Below are positions 1 to 13,600 of a stretch of 64,000 bases of DNA, one piece after another. Within the stretch, counting starts at the first letter, position 1. Every line of letters begins with the position of its first letter. The DNA comes from Hippophae tibetana (lineage: Eukaryota > Streptophyta > Magnoliopsida > Rosales > Elaeagnaceae). A program made the translations under genes and the position numbers. The notes under the pieces were generated by a model. The model ran no database searches. It saw only the letters and a program-made list of their open reading frames with translations, and was not told the DNA's origin. The stretch is from positions 59,800,938 to 59,864,937 of the forward strand of contig CM072812.1 of assembly GCA_037013495.1 (NCBI GenBank). Direction: 5' to 3'.

Positions 1-2077
1 ATTAAAAATTTTAAATCTTGTATCGAAGGGACTATTATAATAAATTAAATAGAGGTCGTTTCGATTTCTAAAAATGCAACAAAGCATTAGTTCTGTTCCC
101 AACGTTTTGGACCCCAAATTCCATTGTTTACACAACTTACCGATGTCTTAAATTTTGGTCTCACCATATTACGTTTTTGTTCGGTTCATGTTCTATAGGG
201 TTCTTATTAACTCATCTTAGCCACTTTCTTCGCAATTCAATCGTTATTATTTCTTTGAGTTCCTAGGTTGTTCACCTAAAGGTTACACGTAATTTAGAAT
301 GAGAGCCTTGGATGAAGAAAATAGGTTACATGTCTTCATCTATTCATTTTGTAATTTTCGATTTAAAACAGTTATTATTTAATTGTTTTCTGCATTCTTG
401 AGTGACAAATCACAATAAAAAGAATGAAATTTAAACCTTCATGTCTTGCGTTTTCTATCAATTTTGGTGTCGTTGTTATAATCTTTTGATTTCCTTTTAT
501 ATTTTTCTTTAAATTCTTCGTATCTTTTTTTTGTTCCTTTTTTTGCGTGTTAATCTATCTTTGTTTTTCAAAAAAGAAGATTGTTATAGCATGTCCAAGT
601 TTATAAAAAAAAGAAGTCATTAATTGGGGTTGCAACTTAAAAGTATTAAAAATTTTAAATCCTGTATCGACGAGACTATTATAATAAATCAAATGGAGGC
701 CGTTTCTATTTCTAAAAATGCAAGAAAGCATTAGTTCTATTCTCAACGTTTTGGACCCCAAATTCCATTGTTTACACAACTTACCGATGTCTTAAATTTT
801 GGTCTCACCATATTACGTTTTTGTTCGGTTCATGTTCTAAAGGGTTCTAATTAACTCATCTTAGCCACTTTCTTCGCAATTCAATCGTTATTATTTCTTT
901 GATTTCCTAGGTTGTTCACCTAAAGGTTACACATAATTTAGAATGAGAGACTTGGTTGCAGAAAATAGGTTACATGTCTTCATCTATTCATTTTGTAATT
1001 TTAGATTTAAAACAGTTATTATTTAATTGTTTTCTGCATTCTTGAGTGACAAATCACAATAAAAAGAATGAAATTTAAACCTTCATGTCTTGCGTTTTCT
1101 ATCAATTTTGGTGTCGTTGTTATAATCTTTGGATTTCCTTTTATATTTTTCTTTAAATTCTTCGTATCTTTTTTTTGTTCCTTTTTTTTGCATGTTAATA
1201 TATCTTTGTTTTTCAAAAAAAGAAGAGTGTTGTAGAATGTCAAAGTTTATAAAAAAAGAAGAAGTCCATAATTGGGGTTGCAACTTTGAAGTATTAAAAA
1301 TTTTAAATCCTGTATCGAAGGGACTATTATAATAAATTAAATAGAGGTCGTTTCGATTTCTAAAAATGCAACAAAGCATTAGTTCTGTTCCCAACGTTTT
1401 GGACCCCAAATTCCATTGTTTACACAACTTACCGATATCTTAAATTTTGGTCTCACCATAGTAGGTTTTTGTTCGGTTCATGTTCTATAGGGTTCTTATT
1501 AACTCATCTTAGCCACTTTCTTCGCAATTCAATCGTTATTATTTCTTTGAGTTCCTAGGTTGTTCACCTAAAGGTTACACGTAATTTAGAATGAGAACCT
1601 TGGTTGAAGAAAATAGGTTACATGTCTTCATCTATTCATTTTGTAATTTTCGATTTAAAACAGTTATTATTTAATTGTTTTCTGCATTCTTGAGTGACAA
1701 ATCACAATAAAAAGAATGAAATTTAAACCTTCATGTCTTGCGTTTTCTATCAATTTGGTGTCGTTGTTATAATCTTTTGATTTCCTTTTATATTTTTCTT
1801 TAAATTCTTCGTATCTTTTTTTTGTTCTTTTTTTTTGCATGTTAATATATCTTTGTTTTTCAAAAAAAGAAGAGTGTTGTAGAATGTCAAAGTTTATAAA
1901 AAAAAGAAGTCATTAATTGGGGTTGCAACTTTAAAGTATTAAAAAATTTAAATCTTGTATCGACGAGACTATTATAATAAATCAAATGGAGGCCGTTTCT
2001 ATTTCTAAAAATACAAGAATGCATTAGTTCTGTTCTCAACGTTTTGGACCCCAAATTCCATTGTTTACACAACTTAC
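1..2077. repeat. Left partial monomer and three mixed monomers
   Basis: Bases 1-140 are the 3' part of an A-type unit cut by the window edge. Complete units start at 141 (D-like, GATTGTTATAG), 785 (A) and 1433 (C'-like start of diagnostic block with CTTGTATCGACG). Several changes look private: GGATGAAG near 309, TTCTAAAGGG near 836, CATAGTAGG near 1457 and GAGAACC near 1594. No HOR period is evident over so few units. Confidence 0.8.
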
Positions 2078-2725
2078 CGATGTCTTAAATTTTGGTCTCA
2101 CCATATTACGTTTTTGTTCGGTTCATGTTCTATAGGGTTCTTATTAACTCATCTTAGCCACTTTCTTCGCAATTCAATCGTTATTATTTCTTTGAGTTCC
2201 TAGGTTGTTCACCAAAAGGTTACACGTAATTTAGAATGAGAGCCTTGGTTGAAGAAAATAGGTTACATGTCTTCATCTATTCATTTTGTAATTTTCGATT
2301 TAAAACAGTTATTATTTAATTGTTTTCTACATTATTGAGTGACAAATCACAATAAAAAGAATGAAATTTAAACGTTCATGTCTTGCGTTTTCTATCAATT
2401 TTGGTGTCGTTGTTATAATCTTTGGATTTCCTTTTATATTTTTCTTTAAATTCTTCGTATCTTTTTTTTGTTCCTTTTTTTTGCATGTTAATATATCTTT
2501 GTTTTTCAAAAAAAGAAGAGTGTTGTAGAATGTCAAAGTTTATAAAAAAAAAAGAAGTCCATAATTGGGGTTGCAACTTTGAAGTATTAAAAATTTTAAA
2601 TCCAGTATCGAAGGGACTATTATAATAAATGAAATAGAGGTCGTTTCGATTTCTAAAAATGCAACAAAGCATTAGTTCTGTTCCCAACGTTTTGGACCCC
2701 AAATTCCATTGTTTACACAACTTAC

Positions 2726-3371
2726 CGATGTCTTAAATTTTGGTCTCACCATATTACGTTTTTGTTCGGTTCATGTTCTATAGGGTTCTAATTAACTCAT
2801 CTTAGCCACTTTCTTCGCAATTCAATCGTTATTATTTTTTTGATTTCCTAGGTTGTTCACCTAAAGGTTACACATAATTTAGAATGAGAGACTTGGTTGC
2901 AGAAAATAGGTTACATGTCTTCATCTATTCATTTTGTAATTTTAGATTTAAAACAGTTATTATTTAATTGTTTTCTGCATTCTTGAGTGACAAATCACAA
3001 TAAAAAGAATGAAATTTAAACCTTCATGTCTTGCGTTTTCTATCAATTTTGGTGTCGTTGTTATAATCTTTGGATTTCCTTTTATATTTTTCTTTAAATT
3101 CTTCGTATCTTTTTTTTGTTCCTTTTTTTTGCATGTTAATCTATCTTTGTTTTTCAAAAAAAGAAGAGTGTTGTAGCATGTCCAAGTTTATAAAAAAAAG
3201 AAGTCATTAATTGGGGTTGCAACTTTAAAGTATTAAAAATTTTAAATCCTGTATCGACGAGACTATTATAATAAATCAAATGGAGGCCGTTTCTATTTCT
3301 AAAAATGCAAGAATGCATTAGTTCTGTTCTCAACGTTTTGGACCCCAAATTCCATTGTTTACACAACTTAC
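2726..3371. repeat. Reference B-type monomer (646 bp) with internal landmarks
   Basis: This typical unit is used to describe the internal layout. C is 96 and G is 91 of 646 bases; 12 CpG dinucleotides are present against about 13.5 expected. A CCTAGG palindrome lies at 2847-2852. A strongly conserved stretch is at 3040-3068. Two T runs (3110-3117 and 3123-3130) separated by GTTCC are followed by two A runs (3156-3162 and 3192-3199). The type-diagnostic block lies at 3202-3345 and includes GACGAG, GGAGGCCG and the palindrome AATGCATT at 3312-3319. I see no convincing internal subrepeat. The phase start is arbitrary because the array shows no natural monomer boundary. Confidence 0.93.
3110..3199. 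repeat. Paired T-tract / A-tract segment of the monomer
   Basis: Two oligo-T runs are followed within about 30 bases by two oligo-A runs, making an imperfect T-rich/A-rich dyad. The same arrangement recurs in every full-length monomer, and run length is the main source of monomer length differences. For example, the second T run reaches 12 near 61187-61196 and 11 near 51503-51513, and the last A run varies from about 7 to 12. A-tracts are known to bend DNA and affect nucleosome placement; a role here is inference only. Confidence 0.75.
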
Positions 3372-4666
3372 CGATGTCTTAAATTTTGGTCTCACATATT
3401 ACGTTTTTGTTCGGTTCATGTTCTATAGGGTTCTAATTAACTCATCTTAGCCACTTTCTTCGCAATTCAATCGTTAATATTTCTTTGATTTCCTAGGTTG
3501 TTCACCTAAAGGTTACACATAATTTAGAATGAGAGCCTTGGTTGCAGAAAATTGGTTACATGTCTTCATCTATTGATTTTGTAATTTTAGATTTAAAACA
3601 GTTATTATTTAATTGTTTTCTGCATTCTTGAGTGACAAATCACAATAAAAAGAATGAAATTTAAACATTCATGTCTTGCATTTTCTATCAATTTTGGTGT
3701 CGTTGTTATAATCTTTTGATTTCCTTTTATATTTTTCTTTAAATTCTTCGTATCTTTTTTTTGTTCTTTTTTTTTTCATGTTAATCTATATTTGTTTTTC
3801 AAAAAAAGAAGACTGTTGTAGCATGTCAAAGTTTATAAAAAAAAGAAGTCATTAATTGGGGTTGCAACTTTAAAGTATTAAAAATTTTAAATCTTGTATC
3901 GACGAGACTATTATAATAAATCAAATGGAGGCCATTTCTATTTCTAAAAATACAAGAATGCATTAGTTCTGTTCTCAACGTTTTGGACCCCAAATTCCAT
4001 TGTTTACACAACTTACCGATGTCTTAAATTTTGGTCTCACCATATTACGTTTTTGTTCGGTTCATGTTCTATAGGGTTCTTATTAACTCATCTTAGCCAC
4101 TTTCTTCGCAATTCAATCGTTATTATTTCTTTGAGTTCCTAGGTTGTTCACCTAAAGGTTACACGTAATTTAGAATGAGAGCCTTGGTTGAAGAAAATAG
4201 GTTACATGTCTTCATCTATTCATTTTGTAATTTTCGATTTAAAACAGTTATTATTTAATTGTTTTCTACATTATTGAGTGACAAATCACAATAAAAAGAA
4301 TGAAATTTAAACCTTCATGTCTTGAGTTTTCTATCAATTTTGGTGTCGTTGTTATAATCTTTGGATTTCCTTTTATATTTTTCTTTAAATTCTTCGTATC
4401 TTTTTTTTGTTCCTTTTTTTTGCATGTTAATCTATCTTTGTTTTTCAAAAAAAATAAGATTTTTGTAGCATGTCCAAGTTTATAAAAAAAAAAAGAAGTC
4501 CATAATTGGGGTTGCAACTTTGAAGTATTAAAAATTTTAAATCCAGTATCGAAGGGACTATTATAATAAATTAAATAGAGGTCGTTTCGATTTCTAAAAA
4601 TGCAACAAAGCATTAGTTCTGTTCCCAACGTTTTGGACCCCAAATTCCATTGTTTACACAACTTAC

Positions 4667-7600
4667 CGATGTCTTAAATTTTGGTCTCACCATATTACGT
4701 TTTTGTTCGGTTCATGTTCTATAGGGTTCTAATTAACTCATCTTAGCCACTTTCTTCGCAATTCAATCGTTATTATTTTTTTGATTTCCTAGGTTGTTCA
4801 CCTAAAGGTTACACATAATTTAGAATGAGAGCCTTGGTTGAAGAAAATAGGTTACATGTCTTCATCTATTCATTTTGTAATTTTCGATTTAAAACAGTTA
4901 TTATTTAATTGTTTTCTACATTCTTGAGTGACAAATCACAATAAAAAGAATGAAATTTAAACCTTCATGTCTTGCGTTTTCTATCAATTTTGGTGTCGTT
5001 GTTATAATCTTTGGATTTCCTTTTATATTTTTCTTTAAATTCTTCGTATCTTTTTTTTGTTCCTTTTTTTTGCATGTTAATATATCTTTGTTTTTCAAAA
5101 TAAGAAGAGTGTTGTAGAATGTCAAAGTTTATAAAAAAAAAAGAAGTCCATAATTGGGGTTGCAACTTTGAAGTATTAAAAATTTTAAATCCAGTATCGA
5201 AGGGACTATTATAATAAATGAAATAGAGGTCGTTTCGATTTCTAAAAATGCAACAAAGCATTAGTTCTGTTCCCAACGTTTTGGACCCCAAATTCCATTG
5301 TTTACACAACTTACCGATGTCTTAAATTTTGGTCTCACCATATTACGTTTTTGTTCGGTTCATGTTCTATAGGGTTCTAATTAACTCATCTTAGCCACTT
5401 TCTTCGCAATTCAATCGTTATTATTTTTTTGATTTCCTAGGTTGTTCACCTAAAGGTTACACATAATTTAGAATGAGAGACTTGGTTGCAGAAAATAGGT
5501 TACATGTCTTCATCTATTCATTTTGTAATTTTAGATTTAAAACAGTTATTATTTAATTGTTTTCTGCATTCTTGAGTGACAAATCACAATAAAAAGAATG
5601 AAATTTAAACCTTCATGTCTTGCGTTTTCTATCAATTTTGGTGTCGTTGTTATAATCTTTGGATTTCCTTTTATATTTTTCTTTAAATTCTTCGTATCTT
5701 TTTTTTGTTCCTTTTTTTTGCATGTTAATCTATCTTTGTTTTTCAAAAAAAGAAGAGTGTTGTAGCATGTCCAAGTTTATAAAAAAAAGAAGTCATTAAT
5801 TGGGGTTGCAACTTTAAAGTATTAAAAATTTTAAATCCTGTATCGACGAGACTATTATAATAAATCAAATGGAGGCCGTTTCTATTTCTAAAAATGCAAG
5901 AATGCATTAGTTCTGTTCTCAACGTTTTGGACCCCAAATTCCATTGTTTACACAACTTACCGATGTCTTAAATTTTGGTCTCACATATTACGTTTTTGTT
6001 CGGTTCATGTTCTATAGGGTTCTAATTAACTCATCTTAGCCACTTTCTTCGCAATTCAATCGTTAATATTTCTTTGATTTCCTAGGTTGTTCACCTAAAG
6101 GTTACACATAATTTAGAATGAGAGCCTTGGTTGCAGAAAATTGGTTACATGTCTTCATCTATTGATTTTGTAATTTTAGATTTAAAACAGTTATTATTTA
6201 ATTGTTTTCTGCATTCTTGAGTGACAAATCACAATAAAAAGAATGAAATTTAAACATTCATGTCTTGCATTTTCTATCAATTTTGGTGTCGTTGTTATAA
6301 TCTTTTGATTTCCTTTTATATTTTTCTTTAAATTCTTCGTATCTTTTTTTTGTTCTTTTTTTTTTCATGTTAATCTATATTTGTTTTTCAAAAAAAGAAG
6401 ACTGTTGTAGCATGTCAAAGTTTATAAAAAAAAGAAGTCATTAATTGGGGTTGCAACTTTAAAGTATTAAAAATTTTAAATCTTGTATCGACGAGACTAT
6501 TATAATAAATCAAATGGAGGCCATTTCTATTTCTAAAAATACAAGAATGCATTAGTTCTGTTCTCAACGTTTTGGACCCCAAATTCCATTGTTTACACAA
6601 CTTACCGATGTCTTAAATTTTGGTCTCACCATATTACGTTTTTGTTCGGTTCATGTTCTATAGGGTTCTTATTAACTCATCTTAGCCACTTTCTTCGCAA
6701 TTCAATCGTTATTATTTCTTTGAGTTCCTAGGTTGTTCACCTAAAGGTTACACGTAATTTAGAATGAGAGCCTTGGTTGAAGAAAATAGGTTACATGTCT
6801 TCATCTATTCATTTTGTAATTTTCGATTTAAAACAGTTATTATTTAATTGTTTTCTACATTATTGAGTGACAAATCACAATAAAAAGAATGAAATTTAAA
6901 CCTTCATGTCTTGAGTTTTCTATCAATTTTGGTGTCGTTGTTATAATCTTTGGATTTCCTTTTATATTTTTCTTTAAATTCTTCGTATCTTTTTTTTGTT
7001 CCTTTTTTTTGCATGTTAATCTATCTTTGTTTTTCAAAAAAAATAAGATTTTTGTAGCATGTCCAAGTTTATAAAAAAAAAAAAGAAGTCCATAATTGGG
7101 GTTGCAACTTTGAAGTATTAAAAATTTTAAATCCAGTATCGAAGGGACTATTATAATAAATTAAATAGAGGTCGTTTCGATTTCTAAAAATGCAACAAAG
7201 CATTAGTTCTGTTCCCAACGTTTTGGACCCCAAATTCCATTGTTTACACAACTTACCGATGTCTTAAATTTTGGTCTCACCATATTACGTTTTTGTTCGG
7301 TTCATGTTCTATAGGGTTCTAATTAACTCATCTTAGCCACTTTCTTCGCAATTCAATCGTTATTATTTTTTTGATTTCCTAGGTTGTTCACCTAAAGGTT
7401 ACACATAATTTAGAATGAGAGACTTGGTTGCAGAAAATAGGTTACATGTCTTCATCTATTCATTTTGTAATTTTAGATTTAAAACAGTTATTATTTAATT
7501 GTTTTCTGCATTCTTGAGTGACAAATCACAATAAAAAGAATGAAATTTAAACCTTCATGTCTTGCGTTTTCTATCAATTTTGGTGTCGTTGTTATAATCT

Positions 7601-10600
7601 TTGGATTTCCTTTTATATTTTTCTTTAAATTCTTCGTATCTTTTTTTTGTTCCTTTTTTGTGCATGTTAATCTATCTTTGTTTTTCAAAAAAAGAAGAGT
7701 GTTGTAGCATGTCCAAGTTTATAAAAAAAAGAAGTCATTAATTGGGGTTGCAACTTTAAAGTATTAAAAATTTTAAATCCTGTATCGACGAGACTATTAT
7801 AATAAATCAAATGGAGGCCGTTTCTATTTCTAAAAATGCAAGAATGCATTAGTTCTGTTCTAAACGTTTTGGACCCCAAATTCCATTGTTTACACAACTT
7901 ACCGATGTCTTAAATTTTGGTCTCACATATTACGTTTTTGTTCGATTCATGTTCTATAGGGTTCTAATTAACTCATCTTAGCCACTTTCTTCGCAATTCA
8001 ATCGTTAATATTTCTTTGAGTTACTAGGTTGTTCACCTAAAGGTTACACGTAATTTAGAATGAGAGCCTTGGTTGAAGAAAATAGGTTACATGTCTTCAT
8101 CTATTCATTTTGTAATTTTCGATTTAAAACAGTTATTATTTAATTGTTTTCTACATTATTGAGTGACAAATCACAATAAAAAGAATGAAATTTAAACCTT
8201 CATGTCTTGCGTTTTCTATCAATTTTGGTGTCGTTGTTATAATGTTTGGATTTCCTTTTATATTTTTCTTTAAATTCTTCGTATCTTTTTTTTGTTCCTT
8301 TTTTTTGCATGTTAATATATCTTTGTTTTTCAAAAAAAGAAGAGTGTTGTAGAATGTCAAAGTTTATAAAAAAAAAAGAAGTCCATAATTGGGGTTGCAA
8401 CTTTGAAGTATTAAAAATTTTAAATCCAGTATCGAAGGGACTATTATAATAAATGAAATAGAGGTCGTTTCGATTTCTAAAAATGCAACAAAGCATTAGT
8501 TCTGTTCCCAACGTTTTGGACCCCAAATTCCATTGTTTACACAACTTACCGATGTCTTAAATTTTGGTCTCACCATATTACGTTTTTGTTCGGTTCATGT
8601 TCTATAGGGTTCTAATTAACTCATCTTAGCCACTTTCTTCGCAATTCAATCGTTATTATTTTTTTGATTTCCTAGGTTGTTCACCTAAAGGTTACACATA
8701 ATTTAGAATGAGAGACTTGGTTGCAGAAAATAGGTTACATGTCTTCATCTATTCATTTTGTAATTTTAGATTTAAAACAGTTATTATTTAATTGTTTTCT
8801 GCATTCTTGAGTGACAAATCACAATAAAAAGAATGAAATTTAAACCTTCATGTCTTGCGTTTTCTATCAATTTTGGTGTCGTTGTTATAATCTTTGGATT
8901 TCCTTTTATATTTTTCTTTAAATTCTTCGTATCTTTTTTTTGTTCCTTTTTTTTGCATGTTAATCTATCTTTGTTTTTCAAAAAAAGAAGAGTGTTGTAG
9001 CATGTCCAAGTTTATAAAAAAAAGAAGTCATTAATTGGGGTTGCAACTTTAAAGTATTAAAAATTTTAAATCCTGTATCGACGAGACTATTATAATAAAT
9101 CAAATGGAGGCCGTTTCTATTTCTAAAAATGCAAGAATGCATTAGTTCTGTTCTCAACGTTTTGGACCCCAAATTCCATTGTTTACACAACTTACCGATG
9201 TCTTAAATTTTGGTCTCACATATTACGTTTTTGTTCGGTTCATGTTCTATAGGGTTCTAATTAACTCATCTTAGCCACTTTCTTCGCAATTCAATCGTTA
9301 ATATTTCTTTGATTTCCTAGGTTGTTCACCTAAAGGTTACACATAATTTAGAATGAGAGCCTTGGTTGCAGAAAATTGGTTACATGTCTTCATCTATTGA
9401 TTTTGTAATTTTAGATTTAAAACAGTTATTATTTAATTGTTTTCTGCATTCTTGAGTGACAAATCACAATAAAAAGAATGAAATTTAAACATTCATGTCT
9501 TGCATTTTCTATCAATTTTGGTGTCGTTGTTATAATCTTTTGATTTCCTTTTATATTTTTCTTTAAATTCTTCGTATCTTTTTTTTGTTCTTTTTTTTTT
9601 CATGTTAATCTATATTTGTTTTTCAAAAAAAGAAGACTGTTGTAGCATGTCAAAGTTTATAAAAAAAAGAAGTCATTAATTGGGGTTGCAACTTTAAAGT
9701 ATTAAAAATTTTAAATCTTGTATCGACGAGACTATTATAATAAATCAAATGGAGGCCATTTCTATTTCTAAAAATACAAGAATGCATTAGTTCTGTTCTC
9801 AACGTTTTGGACCCCAAATTCCATTGTTTACACAACTTACCGATGTCTTAAATTTTGGTCTCACCATATTACGTTTTTGTTCGGTTCATGTTCTATAGGG
9901 TTCTTATTAACTCATCTTAGCCACTTTCTTCGCAATTCAATCGTTATTATTTCTTTGAGTTCCTAGGTTGTTCACCTAAAGGTTACACGTAATTTAGAAT
10001 GAGAGCCTTGGTTGAAGAAAATAGGTTACATGTCTTCATCTATTCATTTTGTAATTTTCGATTTAAAACAGTTATTATTTAATTGTTTTCTACATTATTG
10101 AGTGACAAATCACAATAAAAAGAATGAAATTTAAACCTTCATGTCTTGAGTTTTCTATCAATTTTGGTGTCGTTGTTATAATCTTTGGATTTCCTTTTAT
10201 ATTTTTCTTTAAATTCTTCGTATCTTTTTTTTGTTCCTTTTTTTTGCATGTTAATCTATCTTTGTTTTTCAAAAAAAATAAGATTTTTGTAGCATGTCCA
10301 AGTTTATAAAAAAAAAAAGAAGTCCATAATTGGGGTTGCAACTTTGAAGTATTAAAAATTTTAAATCCAGTATCGAAGGGACTATTATAATAAATTAAAT
10401 AGAGGTCGTTTCGATTTCTAAAAATGCAACAAAGCATTAGTTCTGTTCCCAACGTTTTGGACCCCAAATTCCATTGTTTACACAACTTACCGATGTCTTA
10501 AATTTTGGTCTCACCATATTACGTTTTTGTTCGGTTCATGTTCTATAGGGTTCTAATTAACTCATCTTAGCCACTTTCTTCGCAATTCAATCGTTATTAT

Positions 10601-13600
10601 TTTTTTGATTTCCTAGGTTGTTCACCTAAAGGTTACACATAATTTAGAATGAGAGACTTGGTTGCAGAAAATAGGTTACATGTCTTCATCTATTCATTTT
10701 GTAATTTTAGATTTAAAACAGTTATTATTTAATTGTTTTCTGCATTCTTGAGTGACAAATCACAATAAAAAGAATGAAATTTAAACCTTCATGTCTTGCG
10801 TTTTCTATCAATTTTGGTGTCGTTGTTATAATCTTTGGATTTCCTTTTATATTTTTCTTTAAATTCTTCGTATCTTTTTTTTGTTCCTTTTTTGTGCATG
10901 TTAATCTATCTTTGTTTTTCAAAAAAAGAAGAGTGTTGTAGCATGTCCAAGTTTATAAAAAAAAGAAGTCATTAATTGGGGTTGCAACTTTAAAGTATTA
11001 AAAATTTTAAATCCTGTATCGACGAGACTATTATAATAAATCAAATGGAGGCCGTTTCTATTTCTAAAAATGCAAGAATGCATTAGTTCTGTTCTAAACG
11101 TTTTGGACCCCAAATTCCATTGTTTACACAACTTACCGATGTCTTAAATTTTGGTCTCACATATTACGTTTTTGTTCGATTCATGTTCTATAGGGTTCTA
11201 ATTAACTCATCTTAGCCACTTTCTTCGCAATTCAATCGTTAATATTTCTTTGAGTTACTAGGTTGTTCACCTAAAGGTTACACGTAATTTAGAATGAGAG
11301 CCTTGGTTGAAGAAAATAGGTTACATGTCTTCATCTATTCATTTTGTAATTTTCGATTTAAAACAGTTATTATTTAATTGTTTTCTACATTATTGAGTGA
11401 CAAATCACAATAAAAAGAATGAAATTTAAACCTTCATGTCTTGAGTTTTCTATCAATTTTGGTGTCGTTGTTATAATCTTTGGATTTCCTTTTATATTTT
11501 TCTTTAAATTCTTCGTATCTTTTTTTTGTTCCTTTTTTTTGCATGTTAATCTATCTTTGTTTTTCAAAAAAAATAAGATTTTTGTAGCATGTCCAAGTTT
11601 ATAAAAAAAAAAAGAAGTCCATAATTGGGGTTGCAACTTTGAAGTATTAAAAATTTTAAATCCAGTATCGAAGGGACTATTATAATAAATTAAATAGAGG
11701 TCGTTTCGATTTCTAAAAATGCAACAAAGCATTAGTTCTGTTCCCAACGTTTTGGACCCCAAATTCCATTGTTTACACAACTTACCGATGTCTTAAATTT
11801 TGGTCTCACCATATTACGTTTTTGTTCGGTTCATGTTCTATAGGGTTCTAATTAACTCATCTTAGCCACTTTCTTCGCAATTCAATCGTTATTATTTCTT
11901 TGATTTCCTAGGTTGTTCACCTAAAGGTTACACATAATTTAGAATGAGAGACTTGGTTGCAGAAAATAGGTTACATGTCTTCATCTATTCATTTTGTAAT
12001 TTTAGATTTAAAACAGTTATTATTTAATTGTTTTCTGCATTCTTGAGTGACAAATCACAATAAAAAGAATGAAATTTAAACCTTCATGTCTTGCGTTTTC
12101 TATCAATTTTGGTGTCGTTGTTATAATCTTTGGATTTCCTTTTATATTTTTCTTTAAATTCTTCGTATCTTTTTTTTGTTCCTTTTTTTTGCATGTTAAT
12201 CTATCTTTGTTTTTCAAAAAAAGAAGAGTGTTGTAGCATGTCCAAGTTTATAAAAAAAAGAAGTCATTAATTGGGGTTGCAACTTTAAAGTATTAAAAAT
12301 TTTAAATCCTGTATCGACGAGACTATTATAATAAATCAAATGGAGGCCGTTTCTATTTCTAAAAATGCAAGAATGCATTAGTTCTGTTCTCAACGTTTTG
12401 GACCCCAAATTCCATTGTTTACACAACTTACCGATGTCTTAAATTTTGGTCTCACATATTACGTTTTTGTTCGGTTCATGTTCTATAGGGTTCTAATTAA
12501 CTCATCTTAGCCACTTTCTTCGCAATTCAATCGTTAATATTTCTTTGATTTCCTAGGTTGTTCACCTAAAGGTTACACATAATTTAGAATGAGAGCCTTG
12601 GTTGCAGAAAATTGGTTACATGTCTTCATCTATTGATTTTGTAATTTTAGATTTAAAACAGTTATTATTTAATTGTTTTCTGCATTCTTGAGTGACAAAT
12701 CACAATAAAAAGAATGAAATTTAAACATTCATGTCTTGCATTTTCTATCAATTTTGGTGTCGTTGTTATAATCTTTTGATTTCCTTTTATATTTTTCTTT
12801 AAATTCTTCGTATCTTTTTTTTGTTCTTTTTTTTTTCATGTTAATCTATATTTGTTTTTCAAAAAAAGAAGACTGTTGTAGCATGTCAAAGTTTATAAAA
12901 AAAAGAAGTCATTAATTGGGGTTGCAACTTTAAAGTATTAAAAATTTTAAATCTTGTATCGACGAGACTATTATAATAAATCAAATGGAGGCCATTTCTA
13001 TTTCTAAAAATACAAGAATGCATTAGTTCTGTTCTCAACGTTTTGGACCCCAAATTCCATTGTTTACACAACTTACCGATGTCTTAAATTTTGGTCTCAC
13101 CATATTACGTTTTTGTTCGGTTCATGTTCTATAGGGTTCTTATTAACTCATCTTAGCCACTTTCTTCGCAATTCAATCGTTATTATTTCTTTGAGTTCCT
13201 AGGTTGTTCACCTAAAGGTTACACGTAATTTAGAATGAGAGCCTTGGTTGAAGAAAATAGGTTACATGTCTTCATCTATTCATTTTGTAATTTTCGATTT
13301 AAAACAGTTATTATTTAATTGTTTTCTACATTATTGAGTGACAAATCACAATAAAAAGAATGAAATTTAAACCTTCATGTCTTGAGTTTTCTATCAATTT
13401 TGGTGTCGTTGTTATAATCTTTGGATTTCCTTTTATATTTTTCTTTAAATTCTTCGTATCTTTTTTTTGTTCCTTTTTTTTGCATGTTAATCTATCTTTG
13501 TTTTTCAAAAAAAATAAGATTTTTGTAGCATGTCCAAGTTTATAAAAAAAAAAAGAAGTCCATAATTGGGGTTGCAACTTTGAAGTATTAAAAATTTTAA

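Larger units (their letters stand above)
2726..4666. repeat. B-C-A' three-monomer module (first of seven)
   Basis: The same ordered triplet recurs at 5315-7256, 8550-10490, 11786-13726, 20089-22028, 28495-30434 and 33671-35609. All seven carry the C-type signature in the middle monomer, and no C-type monomer was seen outside this context. The triplet behaves as an inherited block within otherwise different HORs. Confidence 0.85.
2078..7256. repeat. Tetrameric HOR (A-B-C-A'), 2 copies of about 2589 bp
   Basis: Units starting 2078, 2726, 3372, 4017 match units starting 4667, 5315, 5961, 6606 in order A, B, C, A'. The spacing is 2589 bp for each corresponding position, four monomers. The C member is the clearest tag (CTATTGATT, CTTGCATTTT, GACTGTTG, GAGGCCATTT). 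The left half of the first unit differs between copies (2078 has CACCAAAAGG, 4667 does not), so the exchange point is inside that monomer. The second copy also begins the pentameric block. Confidence 0.88.

Noticed and set aside
1129-1332. Plus-strand 67-codon frame beginning MDFLLYFSLN
   Set aside because: Same repeat DNA read in another frame, present only in units where a T run keeps the frame open.
2765-2790. CENP-B box-like site at TTCGGTTCATGTTC
   Set aside because: It matches the TTCG and the central A of the NTTCGNNNNANNCGGGN pattern but lacks the CGGG half. The other TTCG sites in the monomer fail as well, and no CCCG occurs for the reverse orientation.
2999-3006. Polyadenylation signals (AATAAA) in each monomer
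   Set aside because: The hexamer is common by chance in AT-rich DNA and no transcript unit is indicated.
3081-3091. Yeast-type ARS consensus (TTTTATATTTT) in each monomer
   Set aside because: The 11-base pattern is expected fairly often by chance in T-rich DNA at 29% GC, and nothing indicates a yeast host.
2726-3371. Monomer made of four 160-bp subrepeats (646 is close to 4 x 161.5)
   Set aside because: Short words such as GTTATTATTT and ATGTCTT recur inside the monomer, but at uneven spacings, with no alignable subunits.
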